Shown: positions 27,567 to 36,167, counted from the stretch's first letter. The stretch: DNA of 62,407 nucleotides from Gemmatimonas sp. UBA7669 (GCF_002483225.1 NZ_DLHL01000019.1:23678-86084), one strand, 5' to 3'. The notes: a model not told the origin generated them from the letters alone. Numbers and translations are program-made.

Positions 27567-27702
27567 GATATTGCCCTATTGCGCGTGCATTCCGCGATTG
27601 TAGTTTGTGCCCGTCCGCGAAGCGCTCTCTGACTTCGCGCGAACTGTCGAGACCAGTGATTGCTCGACGCGACCCACCCGGTCACCACTCCAAGGAGACG
27701 AC

Positions 27703-28128
27703 ATGGCCGCTGCGAAGAAGTCAGCAAAGAAGGCTGCGAAGAAGGCTGCTCCCAAGAAGGCCGCCGCCAAGAAGGCGGCTCCCAAGAAGGCTGCGAAGAA
27801 GGCCGCGCCGAAGAAGGCTGCTGCCAAGAAGGCTCCCGCCAAGAAGGCGGCCAAGCCGGCCAAGAAGGCCGCCAAGCGGACGCCGAACGCGGCGTTCATG
27901 AAGCCGCTCACCCCGAGCGCTGATCTCGCCGCCATCGTCGGCGACAAGGGCCTGCCCCGCACCGAAGTCGTGAAGAAGCTCTGGGCCTACATCAAGAAGA
28001 ACGGCCTCCAGGATCAGAAGAACAAGCGCCAGATCAACGCCGACGACAAGCTCAAGAAGGTCTTCGGTGGCAAGAGCTCGGTCAGCATGTTCGACATGAC
28101 CAAGCTGGTTTCCAAGCACCTGTCGTAA
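27703..28128 (+). CDS. Histone H1-like Lys/Ala tail fused to a SWIB domain
   Basis: 141 residues; ATG at 27703 with AAGGAG six bases upstream. Residues 2-58 are nearly all Lys, Ala and Pro in AAKKAAPKKAA-type repeats, like bacterial histone H1-type tails that bind DNA non-specifically. Residues about 66-141 are a SWIB/MDM2 domain (KPLTPSADLAAIVG, RTEVVKKLWAYIKKNGLQD, DDKLKKVFGG, MFDMTKLVSKHL). SWIB domains are typical of eukaryotic chromatin remodelers and occur in chlamydiae and some other bacteria. A nucleoid-associated role is inferred. A terminator hairpin follows. Confidence 0.9.
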   Translation: MAAAKKSAKKAAKKAAPKKAAAKKAAPKKAAKKAAPKKAAAKKAPAKKAAKPAKKAAKRTPNAAFMKPLTPSADLAAIVGDKGLPRTEVVKKLWAYIKKNGLQDQKNKRQINADDKLKKVFGGKSSVSMFDMTKLVSKHLS

Positions 28129-28156
28129 CCTCCGAGGGTTTCCCTCGTAGGGCCTG

Positions 28157-28192
28157 GGGGGCGCGTCTGACCGGACGCGCCCCCTTAGATTT
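28157..28192 (+). terminator. Intrinsic terminator after the SWIB gene
   Basis: An 11-bp perfect stem, GGGGGCGCGTC (28157-28167) with GACGCGCCCCC (28174-28184), has a six-base loop and is followed by TTAGATTT. It lies 28 bases past the stop. Confidence 0.75.
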
Positions 28193-28219
28193 CCCGCCGT
28201 CCGCCGTTCCGTTCATCCA

Positions 28220-29047
28220 TTGGCAACCCCCTCGCCCGTGTCCGACAAGTCCTCGGTCGCTGCGCTGCGCAGTGGCAAATCTTCCGCCGGCAAGTCCAAA
28301 GGCGGCAAGTCCGCTCCCGGCGGCGGCGCCGGCAGCGGCGCCACGACCTGGGAGAACGTGAAGGCCGTCGCGGTCACCATCGCGATCTTCCTGTTCATCC
28401 GGACCTTCCTGCTCGAGGCCTATCGCATCCCCTCGGGCAGCATGATTCCCACGCTCCTCATTGGCGACTGGCTCTTCGTGAACAAGCTGGCCTACGGCCC
28501 GCATGTCCCGTTCACCAACATCAACCTGCCGGGCTACGACGACCCCGAGCGTGGCGACGTCATCGTGTTCGTCTCGCCCAACCAGATCGATCAGCCCGAG
28601 GACCCCACGCCCACGCTCGTCAAGCGCCTCGTGGCCGTGGCCGGCGACACCGTCTGGATGCGCGACGGCCTCCTTCACGTGAACGGCATGCCGCAGCGGC
28701 AGAGCGCCGAGGCGCAGAAGAATCCGCGCGGCGACGGCGGCTTCTCGCACCCGCTCTTCCAGTGGCAAAAGGCCTACGAAGTGCGCGGTACGCGCGCCGG
28801 CGATCCGCCCGCCTCGCCCACGCTCGATGACTGGGGCCCGCTGGTCGTGCCGCCCAACATGCTCTTCATGCTCGGCGACAACCGCTACGACTCGAAGGAC
28901 GGACGCTACTGGGGCCTCGTACCGCGCGAAAACGTGCGCGGACGTCCGGTGTTTGTGTACTACTCCTACCGCGCCGACGAAAGTGTGCGTCCGCTGCCGT
29001 TCCTCACGGACATCCGCTGGGGACGCATCGGGACCATCATTCGCTGA
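28220..29047 (+). CDS. lepB: Signal peptidase I
   Basis: 275 residues from a TTG at 28220; a GTG at 28238 is an alternative. A Ser/Lys/Gly-rich cytosolic tail (1-45) precedes one membrane helix (AVAVTIAIFLFIRTFLLEAY) and the S26 protease domain. The catalytic Ser74 is in IPSGSMIPTLLIGD and Lys135 in LVKRLVAVAGD. The later boxes NMLFMLGDNRYDSKDGRYWG and GRIG are present. It removes Sec and Tat signal peptides at the outer face of the inner membrane. The next gene, an esterase, begins 11 bases after the stop and is probably cotranscribed. Confidence 0.95.
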   Translation: MATPSPVSDKSSVAALRSGKSSAGKSKGGKSAPGGGAGSGATTWENVKAVAVTIAIFLFIRTFLLEAYRIPSGSMIPTLLIGDWLFVNKLAYGPHVPFTNINLPGYDDPERGDVIVFVSPNQIDQPEDPTPTLVKRLVAVAGDTVWMRDGLLHVNGMPQRQSAEAQKNPRGDGGFSHPLFQWQKAYEVRGTRAGDPPASPTLDDWGPLVVPPNMLFMLGDNRYDSKDGRYWGLVPRENVRGRPVFVYYSYRADESVRPLPFLTDIRWGRIGTIIR

Positions 29048-29057
29048 GGCGGTGGTG

Positions 29058-30092
29058 ATGCCGCGCGGACTGGTTGGCGCCGTGGCGCTGGTGCTGTCGG
29101 TGCTCGCCATCTCCACGGCCATGCCTGCGGCCTTGGCACAGTCCGCCTCGCCGTCGGCTTCGCCGTCACTGTCGCGTGGCAGCGTCGTCACCGACACGCT
29201 CTGGTCCGCCGCACTTGGCACACACAAGGCCGTCACGGTCTATCTGCCACCGTCGTACCAGAGTCAGCGCAGCACACGATTCCCGGTGCTCTACTATCTG
29301 CACGGGCTCTGGGGGAACGAGCGCAACTGGGTGGACAACGGCGCGCTGGCGCTCACCATGGACTCGCTGGTGGCTGGCGGCGCACCGCAGGCCATTGTCG
29401 TCATGCCTGACGGAGACGACAGTTGGTACACCACCTGGGCGTCACTGCCCGACTTGGCGGGCTGTCAGCGCGACACCGCGCGCGCCGAGCCTGCGGCGCA
29501 GTACTGCGTGCCCTGGCCGCACTACGACGACTACCTCGCGGTGGACGTGGTGGACTTCATCGACCGACGCTATCGCACCCAGGCCACGCGCGCGCGACGT
29601 GCCATTGCGGGCCTCAGCATGGGCGGGTACGGTGCCGTCACCCTCGCGCTCAGCTATCCCGAACGATTCGTGGCGGCAGCCAGTCATTCCGGCGTGCTGT
29701 CCACCCGACTTCTGCCGGGTGACTCGGCGGGATCGGTCCGGCGCGCCAACGCCTTGCCGGACTTCAGCCGCGCGGCTGGCAGTCTGTGGACGTCGCAGCG
29801 CCGCGCGTTTGGCGGAGACAGCATTGCCTGGTGGGCCCGCGATCCGCTGACGCAGCTCGAGCGCTTTGCGCCGCGTGTCGCGAGTGGGCAGGTGCAGTGG
29901 CCGGCATTGTTCGTGGATGTCGGGGTCGACGACACCTGGCTGCGCCACAACCGCGATTTTGCACGCACAGCGCGCGCCGTTGGTGCACCACTGAGCTACC
30001 GCGAACTGCCAGGGGCGCATACCTGGCGCTACTGGCGCGCCCAGGCGGCGTTCAGCCTGCGCGCACTGCTGCTGGCCGTCACGGCGCCCTGA
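29058..30092 (+). CDS. Exported esterase of the alpha/beta-hydrolase D family
   Basis: 344 residues from the ATG at 29058. A signal (GLVGAVALVLSVLAISTAMP) precedes an esterase-D/PF00756-type domain: PVLYYLHGLWGNERNW (oxyanion region), MPDGDDSWY, and nucleophile Ser187 in GLSMGGYGA, with a late Asp (FVDVGVDDTWL) and His (LPGAHTW) in the expected places. It probably hydrolyses an acyl or carbohydrate ester in the periplasm; antigen-85-like mycolyltransfer is unlikely in this setting. Confidence 0.85.
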   Translation: MPRGLVGAVALVLSVLAISTAMPAALAQSASPSASPSLSRGSVVTDTLWSAALGTHKAVTVYLPPSYQSQRSTRFPVLYYLHGLWGNERNWVDNGALALTMDSLVAGGAPQAIVVMPDGDDSWYTTWASLPDLAGCQRDTARAEPAAQYCVPWPHYDDYLAVDVVDFIDRRYRTQATRARRAIAGLSMGGYGAVTLALSYPERFVAAASHSGVLSTRLLPGDSAGSVRRANALPDFSRAAGSLWTSQRRAFGGDSIAWWARDPLTQLERFAPRVASGQVQWPALFVDVGVDDTWLRHNRDFARTARAVGAPLSYRELPGAHTWRYWRAQAAFSLRALLLAVTAP

Positions 30093-30180
30093 CGGACCGT
30101 CACACCGGAATCGCTGGGGCCTTGGCGGTTACACGGCGGATGTACTTCCGCCCACGGTGCCAGCCGGTACCTTCCAAAGA

Positions 30181-30684
30181 ATGTCCCGCTTCTTTCCGCG
30201 CGACGTGGTGCACTGGGGCGAAGAGACGCTCCATCCACTGCGTGCCTTCGCCATCCGCACCATCGAGCCTGCCGGCATCACCGGGCTCGTGCTGCGCCTG
30301 TGGCGCGCGGTGCTGCTGGCCAGTGGCAGCTGGGTGTTCTTCGTCGTGGGCATCACCGCGGCGGTGCTGTTTCTCTGCGGCATGCTCACTTGGCATCTGG
30401 GCAACTTTCCCGTGCGTCGCTGGCCGCTGCGTGTGCTCGCGTTCTGGGTGGTAGAGGTCGTGGTGGAAATGGGCACGAGCACGCTGCTCATCGCGCTTGG
30501 CCGCGAGCGCTTCGGTTCGCGCGTGGCGACCTGGGGTGACTGGTGGGCCATGACCGCACAAACCACCTGGCAGCGTGGCGTGGTGATCGTGCTGTTTGCC
30601 CTGACATTGGCGGTGGTGGTGCAGATGGTGCGACGCTCGATGGACGCGCGCCCCGACGCCGCGCCGCACACGCCCGTACCCTGA
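30181..30684 (+). CDS. Small membrane protein of unknown function
   Basis: 167 residues from the ATG at 30181; a start at 30157 would add eight. Hydrophobic segments near residues 48-72 (GSWVFFVVGITAAVLFLCGM), 85-107 and 136-154 suggest three membrane helices. No family motif is recognised. It lies between the esterase and an M24 peptidase on the same strand. Coding is supported by the fit of hydrophobic periodicity to the frame. Confidence 0.6.
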   Translation: MSRFFPRDVVHWGEETLHPLRAFAIRTIEPAGITGLVLRLWRAVLLASGSWVFFVVGITAAVLFLCGMLTWHLGNFPVRRWPLRVLAFWVVEVVVEMGTSTLLIALGRERFGSRVATWGDWWAMTAQTTWQRGVVIVLFALTLAVVVQMVRRSMDARPDAAPHTPVP

Positions 30685-30685
30685 C

Positions 30686-30731
30686 GTCGACCGCGACCCC
30701 GACCCCGATCGCGACCGCGACCCCGACCGCA
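30686..30731. repeat. Low-complexity CGACC-type repeat
   Basis: Imperfect tandem copies of CGACCGCGACCC-like units fill most of the gap between the small membrane protein and the M24 peptidase gene. Confidence 0.55.
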
Positions 30732-30758
30732 GTTCCCCCTCCCTAACGCTCCCGTCGC

Positions 30759-32213
30759 ATGGCTTCTGCTCACAGGCTTCCGTCCCACGGCTATCGCAGT
30801 TTGCTGTTCCTGACCGCGATCTGTTTGACCGCACCTCAACTGTCCGCCCAGCCCGTCACGTCTCCCAAGACGCCCGGTGCCCGTCACTCCGGCTCTCCCG
30901 CCGCTGACACCCTGCGTCCCTTTGGCCTGCTGCGCGATCAGGCCGAGCAGCGGCAGAAGTGGTTCGAGCTGCGCATGGAGCGCACCCTGCCGGCCCTGAT
31001 GCGCCGCGAGGGCGTGGACATGTGGGTGGTGCCCATGCGCGAGTACAACGAGGACCCGCTGTTCAAGGCCATCACCTCGCCCACCACCTTCGCCGCACGT
31101 CGTCGCACCATCTACGTGTTCTTCGATCGCGGTGCGCAGGGTGTGGAGCGCATCGCGCTGGGTGGTACCTCACAGGGCAACGTCTACAAGGCCGTGCGCA
31201 GCATGAAGCCCGTGGCCGCGCCGGCAGCGGGCAGTCGTGGCAATGAGCGGCAGGCCGAGCTCTGGGGCGACGAGCAGTGGAGTGTGCTCAAGCAGGTCAT
31301 CGAGGAGCGCAAGCCCAGAAAGATTGCCATCAACACCTCCCGCAACTTCGCGTTTGCGGACGGCCTGTCGAGTGGCGAGAAGGAAGGCATGCTCGAGGCG
31401 TTGGGTCAGCCGTGGGTGTCGCGCATCGTCAATGCCGAAGCGCTTGCCGTCGATCTCATCGCCGCGCGCCAGCCGGAAGAAGAAGCCGCCTTCCGTGAAC
31501 TCAACCGCGTGGCCTGGGAAATCATCCAGGAAGCCTTTTCCAGCAAGGTCATCACGCCCGGCGTGACCAAGGCCGACGACGTGCTCTGGTGGATGCGGCA
31601 GCGCGTCAACGACCTGGGACTCGGCACCTGGTTCCAGCCGAGCGTGGAAGTGCAGCGGCAGTTCGGCAGTCCGGAATTGGTTGGTGTCAATCCCACCATC
31701 CTGCGCGGCGACGTGCTGCACTGTGACTTCGGCATCGTGGCGCTCGGCCTCAACACCGACACCCAGCATATGGGCTATGTGCTGCGTGAAGGGGAGACCG
31801 ATGTGCCGGCCGGCCTCAAGGCGGCGCTCAAGGCCAGCAATCGGCTGCAGGACATCACCGTCGAGGAGCTCAAGCCCGGTCGCACCGGCAACGACGTGTT
31901 GGCTGCCTCGCTCAAGCGCATGCGTGACGAGAAGATCGACGGCACGTTGTATTCACACCCGATTGGCCTGCACGGCCACGGCGCCGGCGCCCTGATTGGC
32001 CTGTGGGACTACCAGGACGGTGTGCCGGGTCGCGGCGACCACAAGATCATTCCCGGCATGTGGTACTCCATCGAGCTGCAGGCCACGGTGCCCGTGCCCG
32101 AGTGGAACAACCAGCGCGTGCGCTCGGCGCAGGAAGAAGACGTGATCATCGACGCCAATGGCAAGGTGCGCTGGGCCTTTGGCCGCCAGACCACGTTCCA
32201 TTTGGTGAAGTAG
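30759..32213 (+). CDS. Exported M24-family metallopeptidase (Xaa-Pro aminopeptidase-like)
   Basis: 484 residues. A Sec signal (FLTAICLTAPQLSA) is followed by a creatinase-type N-terminal domain (MRREGVDMWVVPMREYNEDP) and a pita-bread catalytic domain. Dinuclear-metal ligands appear as HCDFGIVALGLNTDTQHMGY (two Asp), LHGHGAGALIG (His), SIELQATVPV (Glu) and QEEDVIID (Glu). It probably trims proline-containing peptides in the periplasm. The DUF is not assigned further. It is not tightly coupled to the SPFH gene, which starts 106 bases later after a hairpin. Confidence 0.88.
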   Translation: MASAHRLPSHGYRSLLFLTAICLTAPQLSAQPVTSPKTPGARHSGSPAADTLRPFGLLRDQAEQRQKWFELRMERTLPALMRREGVDMWVVPMREYNEDPLFKAITSPTTFAARRRTIYVFFDRGAQGVERIALGGTSQGNVYKAVRSMKPVAAPAAGSRGNERQAELWGDEQWSVLKQVIEERKPRKIAINTSRNFAFADGLSSGEKEGMLEALGQPWVSRIVNAEALAVDLIAARQPEEEAAFRELNRVAWEIIQEAFSSKVITPGVTKADDVLWWMRQRVNDLGLGTWFQPSVEVQRQFGSPELVGVNPTILRGDVLHCDFGIVALGLNTDTQHMGYVLREGETDVPAGLKAALKASNRLQDITVEELKPGRTGNDVLAASLKRMRDEKIDGTLYSHPIGLHGHGAGALIGLWDYQDGVPGRGDHKIIPGMWYSIELQATVPVPEWNNQRVRSAQEEDVIIDANGKVRWAFGRQTTFHLVK

Positions 32214-32221
32214 CACGCGCA

Positions 32222-32265
32222 GGGGCGGGTGGCTGGCACCAATCGGTGACACCAGCGCCCGTCCC
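32222..32265 (+). terminator. Imperfect hairpin, possible terminator
   Basis: GGGGCGGGTGGCTGG pairs imperfectly with CCAGCGCCCGTCCC, with an inner CACC/GGTG stem. It lies just after the M24 stop. No T tract follows, so a Rho-independent role is uncertain. Confidence 0.35.
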
Positions 32266-32319
32266 GCCGCGTAGTGTTCAAGTACCCGCAGCACCCCTTC
32301 AACGAAGACGGAGCGCGAC

Positions 32320-33333
32320 ATGGCGTTGGGCGATTTCCTGCGCAAGCAGTTCATCGATGTCATCCAGTGGACCGAGTCCGGCCCTGGGGTTCTCATGTAC
32401 CGCTTCCCCATGCGGGACATGGAAATCCAGAGTGGCGCACAGCTCACCGTGCGCGACTCGCAACTGGCCCTGTTCGTCAACGAAGGCCGCGCCGCCGACG
32501 CCTTCGGGCCCGGCCTGCACACGCTGGTCACGCAGAACCTGCCCCTGCTGACCAACCTCATGAACTGGGACAAGATGTTCGAGTCCCCGTTCAAGAGCGA
32601 CGTGTACTTCTTCTCCACGCGTGTGCAGACCGGCCAGCGCTGGGGCACGCAACAGCCCATCACCATCCGCGATCGCGAGTTTGGTGCGGTGCGGCTGCGC
32701 GCGTTTGGCATGTTCGCGTTCCGCGTCGACAACCCGGCCGTCTTTCAGCGCAACGTCGGTGCCACCGACGCCGAGTACACGGTGGCGCAGATCGAACCCC
32801 AGCTCCGTAACGCCATCATCAGCGGCTTCACGGCGGCTTTTGCGAACGCCAACGTGCCGTTCCTCGACATGGCGGCCAATCAGGGGCAGTTGGCCACGCA
32901 GATTGCCGCCGCCACGCAGCCGGCCTTCGAGCAGTTCGGCCTCAAGCTCGAAACGTTCACGGTGGAGAACCTGTCGCTGCCCGACGAGCTGCAGAAGAAG
33001 CTCGACGAGCGCATCTCCATGAACATCATCGGCGACATGCGCACGTACACGGCGTATCAGGCGGCGCAGTCCATTCCCATTGCCGCCGCCAACGAGGGTG
33101 GCATGGCCGGACTCGCGGCGGGTCTTGGTGCGGGTGTCGGCCTTGGTGGCGCCATTGCCAACGCGCTCAGCGGAGCCGGCAGCGCCCCGCAGGCACCCGG
33201 TGTGGCGGTGCCGCCCGAACGCATGGCGCCGCCCGTGTCGCCCAGCGCGGAAAGCAAGTTCTGCATCAATTGCGGAACGAAGCTGCCGTCCATCGCCAAG
33301 TTCTGTTCGGCCTGCGGTACGGCGCAGGGGTGA
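32320..33333 (+). CDS. SPFH-domain protein with C-terminal zinc ribbon (YdjI / virion-core-like)
   Basis: 337 residues. The N-terminal three quarters are an SPFH/band-7-type domain (FIDVIQWTESGPGVLMYRFP, VQTGQRWGTQQPITIRDREF, FGLKLETFTVENLSLPDELQ). An Ala/Gly-rich hydrophobic stretch (GMAGLAAGLGAGVGLGGAIA, about 263-285) and a C-terminal zinc ribbon with two CxxC pairs, FCINCGTKL and FCSACGTAQ, follow. These proteins are linked to membrane microdomains and stress. It is the first gene of the polyamine-associated run, and its stop overlaps the speD start (GTGA). Confidence 0.88.
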   Translation: MALGDFLRKQFIDVIQWTESGPGVLMYRFPMRDMEIQSGAQLTVRDSQLALFVNEGRAADAFGPGLHTLVTQNLPLLTNLMNWDKMFESPFKSDVYFFSTRVQTGQRWGTQQPITIRDREFGAVRLRAFGMFAFRVDNPAVFQRNVGATDAEYTVAQIEPQLRNAIISGFTAAFANANVPFLDMAANQGQLATQIAAATQPAFEQFGLKLETFTVENLSLPDELQKKLDERISMNIIGDMRTYTAYQAAQSIPIAAANEGGMAGLAAGLGAGVGLGGAIANALSGAGSAPQAPGVAVPPERMAPPVSPSAESKFCINCGTKLPSIAKFCSACGTAQG

Positions 33334-33737
33334 CGTTACCGGTGTCCTTGCCTGTATCGCACATTGAAGGACAGGAGTGGATGGTTGAGGCGCACGGCTG
33401 TGATCCCGTGCGCCTCGCCAGTGCCGCCACCATGCAGCGTGTGTTCGAGCGCATCATCCGTGACCTCTCGCTGCATCCGGTGGGCGCGCCGCTCTGGCAC
33501 ACCTTTCCCGAGCCCGGTGGCGTGACGGGCATGGTGATGCTGGCCGAGTCGCATCTGACGGTGCACACCTTCCCCGAATATGGCTCGGCATGCTTCAACC
33601 TGTTTTGCTGCACGCCGCGTGCGGAGTGGCCATGGCGTGATGCGTTGGCCGAACTGCTTGGAGCAGAGTCGGTAAACGTTCGGCATGTCATTCGCGCCTA
33701 TTCCGGCATCCCGGTTACGCCGGGCGTCTCGGCATGA
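33330..33737 (+). CDS. speD: S-adenosylmethionine decarboxylase proenzyme
   Basis: 135 residues from a GTG at 33330 that overlaps the upstream TGA. It is a class 1b-type enzyme that self-cleaves to a pyruvoyl form and makes decarboxylated SAM, the aminopropyl donor for spermidine. AESHLTVHTFPEYG holds the cleavage site Glu73|Ser74 and His79; Cys94 follows exactly 20 residues after Ser74. That spacing equals Ser63/His68/Cys83 of the well-studied Thermotoga enzyme. It overlaps the next gene by ATGA. Its partner is probably the aminopropyltransferase-like gene at 36168. Confidence 0.92.
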   Translation: MTLPVSLPVSHIEGQEWMVEAHGCDPVRLASAATMQRVFERIIRDLSLHPVGAPLWHTFPEPGGVTGMVMLAESHLTVHTFPEYGSACFNLFCCTPRAEWPWRDALAELLGAESVNVRHVIRAYSGIPVTPGVSA

Positions 33738-34378
33738 CCGTTCCCGCGCCACATGGCGCCAGTTGTCCGAACTGCGGTGCGCCGGTGCGATTCCGCTGGG
33801 CGCAGGCGGTGCAAACCACCTGCGCCTACTGCCGCTCGGTGCTGGTGCGTCGTGATCTCGACCTCGCCCGCGTGGGTCAGCAGGCCGACTTTCCGCATAC
33901 CGGCTCGCCCATCCAGCTCGGCACCGAAGGGCGCTGGCGCGATCAGAATTTTGTTGTCGTCGGTCGCCTCAGTTACCAGTGGGCCCGCGGTCGCTGGAAC
34001 GAGTGGCACTGCGTACTGAACAGCGGCCACAGCGCCTGGCTGTCCGATGCGCAGCTCGAGTACGCCATGACCATGCAAGCCGATCCGGCCGGCGTGCTGC
34101 CGTCCATCGACCGCATCCAGGTGGGGACGCTGTACTTCTTCGACAACGTCCCGTACGAGGTCGCGAGCATCACCGAGGCCGAGTACATCGGTACGGAAGG
34201 CGATCTGCCGTTCACCACCACCGCGCGGCATCGCTGTCGCTTTGTGGACCTCATGAATGTCGAGGGACGTTTCGGCACCGTGGATGGCAGTGAAACGCCC
34301 GCGCGACTCTATCTCGGTGAGTACCTGACCTTCGATCAGCTCGCCCTCCGCAACCTGCGGGAGTTCGAGGGATGGTGA
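33734..34378 (+). CDS. Zinc-ribbon DUF4178 protein
   Basis: 214 residues, starting in an ATGA overlap with speD. An N-terminal zinc ribbon (CPNCGAPVRF, then CAYC) precedes a DUF4178-type beta-rich domain (IQLGTEGRWRDQNFVVVGRL, WNEWHCVLNSGHSAWLSDAQ). DUF4178 has no known chemistry; such genes often neighbour DUF350 and spermidine-synthase-like genes. There is no membrane segment. It overlaps the next gene, a longer relative, by seven bases. Confidence 0.85.
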   Translation: MTVPAPHGASCPNCGAPVRFRWAQAVQTTCAYCRSVLVRRDLDLARVGQQADFPHTGSPIQLGTEGRWRDQNFVVVGRLSYQWARGRWNEWHCVLNSGHSAWLSDAQLEYAMTMQADPAGVLPSIDRIQVGTLYFFDNVPYEVASITEAEYIGTEGDLPFTTTARHRCRFVDLMNVEGRFGTVDGSETPARLYLGEYLTFDQLALRNLREFEGW

Positions 34379-35673
34379 CCGTACCACGCGTGGCGTCACT
34401 GTCCTGCACCAGTTGCGGCGCAGGCATCGAGCTGCACGCGCAGGGCTGGGCGGTCACCGTGGTGTGTGCGGCCTGCGGTGCGCAGCTCGACGCGACAGAT
34501 GAGAACTTGCGCGTGCTGCAGTACGGTGAGCGTGTGTCGCTCACGCCGCGCATTCCGCTGGGTACGCGTGGCACGTGGAAGGGTGCGCCCTGGGAAGTCA
34601 TCGGCTGTCAGGTGGTGACCATCACCGTGGACGAGGTCGACTACTCCTGGACCGAGTACGTGTGCTTCAATCCGTACCGGGGCTTCCTGTATCTCTCGGA
34701 GTATCAGGGCCACTGGAACGTCATCGAGAAGTTGCGTCGTCGTCCCGAGCGTCAGACGGAAGGCGCAAGGCCGACGGTGGAGCTCGAGGGGCGTCTCTTC
34801 AAGCACTTCCAGACGGCGGTTGCGCGCACCACGGCGGCACTTGGCGAGTTCCCCTGGGAGCTGCGTGTCGGTGATTCGGTACTCAGCCGCGACTTCGTGT
34901 CGCCGCCGTACATCTTGAGCGCCGAGTCCAGCGACAACGAAGAAACCTGGTCGCTGGGCACCTACACGCCGCCAGATGTCATCCGCAAGATGTTTGGCCT
35001 GGACAAGGGCCTCATTGCGCCGGTCGGTGTGTTTGCCAACCAGCCCAACCCGCATGAGCACACCGCAGGCCGGGTGTTCAGGCGCATGGGCCTCGCGGTG
35101 CTGGGGCTCATGATGATGTTCCTGCTCAATGTGGCGCTGGCGGGCAACCGCACGGTGTTCACGCAGGGCTACAGCTATCACCGCACGATGGGCGACAGCG
35201 TGGCAGCCTTTGTCACGCCGGCCTTCGAGCTGGACGGCCGGCCCTCGAGTGTGGCCATCGACATCGACGTGCCGTTTCAGAACGACTGGATCTTCTTCAC
35301 CTTCTCGCTCATCAACGAAGCCACGGGCGAGACGCGCGAAGTGACCCGGCAGGTCAGCTACTACACCGGCACTGACAGCGATGGCCGCTGGACCGAAGGC
35401 AGCACCAGTGAAACGGTGCGCATTGCCGGTGTGCCGGCGGGGCGCTGGTTCCTGCGTGTGCAGCCCGAGGGGGGGGAGCCGACCAATCCGGTGGCCAGTT
35501 ACACGCTGCGGGTGCGGCGCGACGCGCCACATTATGCGCTCTACGGTCTGGCGCTGGTGGCGCTTCTGTTGCCTGCCACGTTTGCGCTGCTGCCCTCAGC
35601 CAGTTTTGAGAGCCGACGCTGGGCTGAAAGCGATCACGCGCCCGTCAGCAGCAGCGACGACGAGGAGGACTGA
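34372..35673 (+). CDS. Membrane-anchored zinc-ribbon DUF4178 protein
   Basis: 433 residues. An N-terminal zinc ribbon (CTSCGAGIEL, CAACGAQL) leads into a DUF4178-type domain (IPLGTRGTWKGAPWEVIGCQ, YSWTEYVCFNPYRGFLYLSE). A membrane helix lies near 245-262 (GLAVLGLMMMFLLNVALAG), then a beta-rich extracytoplasmic region of about 130 residues, a second helix (YALYGLALVALLLPATFALL) and an acidic tail ending DDEED. The ribbon half would be cytosolic and the middle periplasmic. It is translationally coupled to the preceding gene. Confidence 0.83.
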   Translation: MVTVPRVASLSCTSCGAGIELHAQGWAVTVVCAACGAQLDATDENLRVLQYGERVSLTPRIPLGTRGTWKGAPWEVIGCQVVTITVDEVDYSWTEYVCFNPYRGFLYLSEYQGHWNVIEKLRRRPERQTEGARPTVELEGRLFKHFQTAVARTTAALGEFPWELRVGDSVLSRDFVSPPYILSAESSDNEETWSLGTYTPPDVIRKMFGLDKGLIAPVGVFANQPNPHEHTAGRVFRRMGLAVLGLMMMFLLNVALAGNRTVFTQGYSYHRTMGDSVAAFVTPAFELDGRPSSVAIDIDVPFQNDWIFFTFSLINEATGETREVTRQVSYYTGTDSDGRWTEGSTSETVRIAGVPAGRWFLRVQPEGGEPTNPVASYTLRVRRDAPHYALYGLALVALLLPATFALLPSASFESRRWAESDHAPVSSSDDEED

Positions 35674-35678
35674 ACGAC

Positions 35679-35864
35679 ATGGGTGCCAGACTCTACACAC
35701 TGTGGGCCGTGGCTGTGCTGGGCCTGTTGGGCACGGCGCAGTATCGCGGCTGGACGCTCACACGCAGCACCGATTCCCGCACCAATCCCCGATCGATACG
35801 CGACAACCCCGGCGCGTACCGGTCTTCGTACTACGTTCCCGGGCGCATCCTCCGCGGCAAGTAA
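35679..35864 (+). CDS. Small single-helix membrane protein in the polyamine/DUF4178 operon
   Basis: 61 residues. It starts five bases after the preceding stop. An N-terminal helix (LYTLWAVAVLGLLGTAQY) is followed by a basic, Arg/Ser/Tyr-rich tail (YRSSYYVPGRILRGK). No family is recognised. Its tight spacing and the GTAAGGAG junction to the next gene support real coding. Confidence 0.65.
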   Translation: MGARLYTLWAVAVLGLLGTAQYRGWTLTRSTDSRTNPRSIRDNPGAYRSSYYVPGRILRGK

Positions 35865-35874
35865 GGAGCTGTCC

Positions 35875-36087
35875 ATGGCTGATACCCTGTTCTCCAACGT
35901 GCTCAACTCCGCGGCCTTTGCCGGGCTGGGCGTGGTGATGTTCGCGATTGCCTTCTTCGTCATCGACATGCTTACGCCCGGCAAGCTCTGGGACGAGCTC
36001 AGTGCGAAGCAGAACAAGGCCGTGGCCATTGTCATCGGCTCGGTGGCCATCGCGCTCGGCATCATCGTCGCCGCCGCGATTCACTGA
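35875..36087 (+). CDS. DUF350 membrane protein
   Basis: 70 residues; ATG at 35875 with AAGGAG seven bases upstream. Two helices (FAGLGVVMFAIAFFVIDML and AVAIVIGSVAIALGIIVAAA) flank a short polar loop with LTPGKLWDEL, the DUF350 signature. Longer DUF350 proteins have two such units; this is the short form. DUF350 (YjfL-like) membrane proteins recur beside DUF4178 and spermidine-synthase-like genes. Confidence 0.85.
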   Translation: MADTLFSNVLNSAAFAGLGVVMFAIAFFVIDMLTPGKLWDELSAKQNKAVAIVIGSVAIALGIIVAAAIH

Positions 36088-36167
36088 GTTCCTTGCTGGC
36101 TCGTCTGCTGCGTCGTTCGTCCAATGGCGTAGCACCGTAGCCGTCGTTCTTCTGCACGCGGGGTCCT

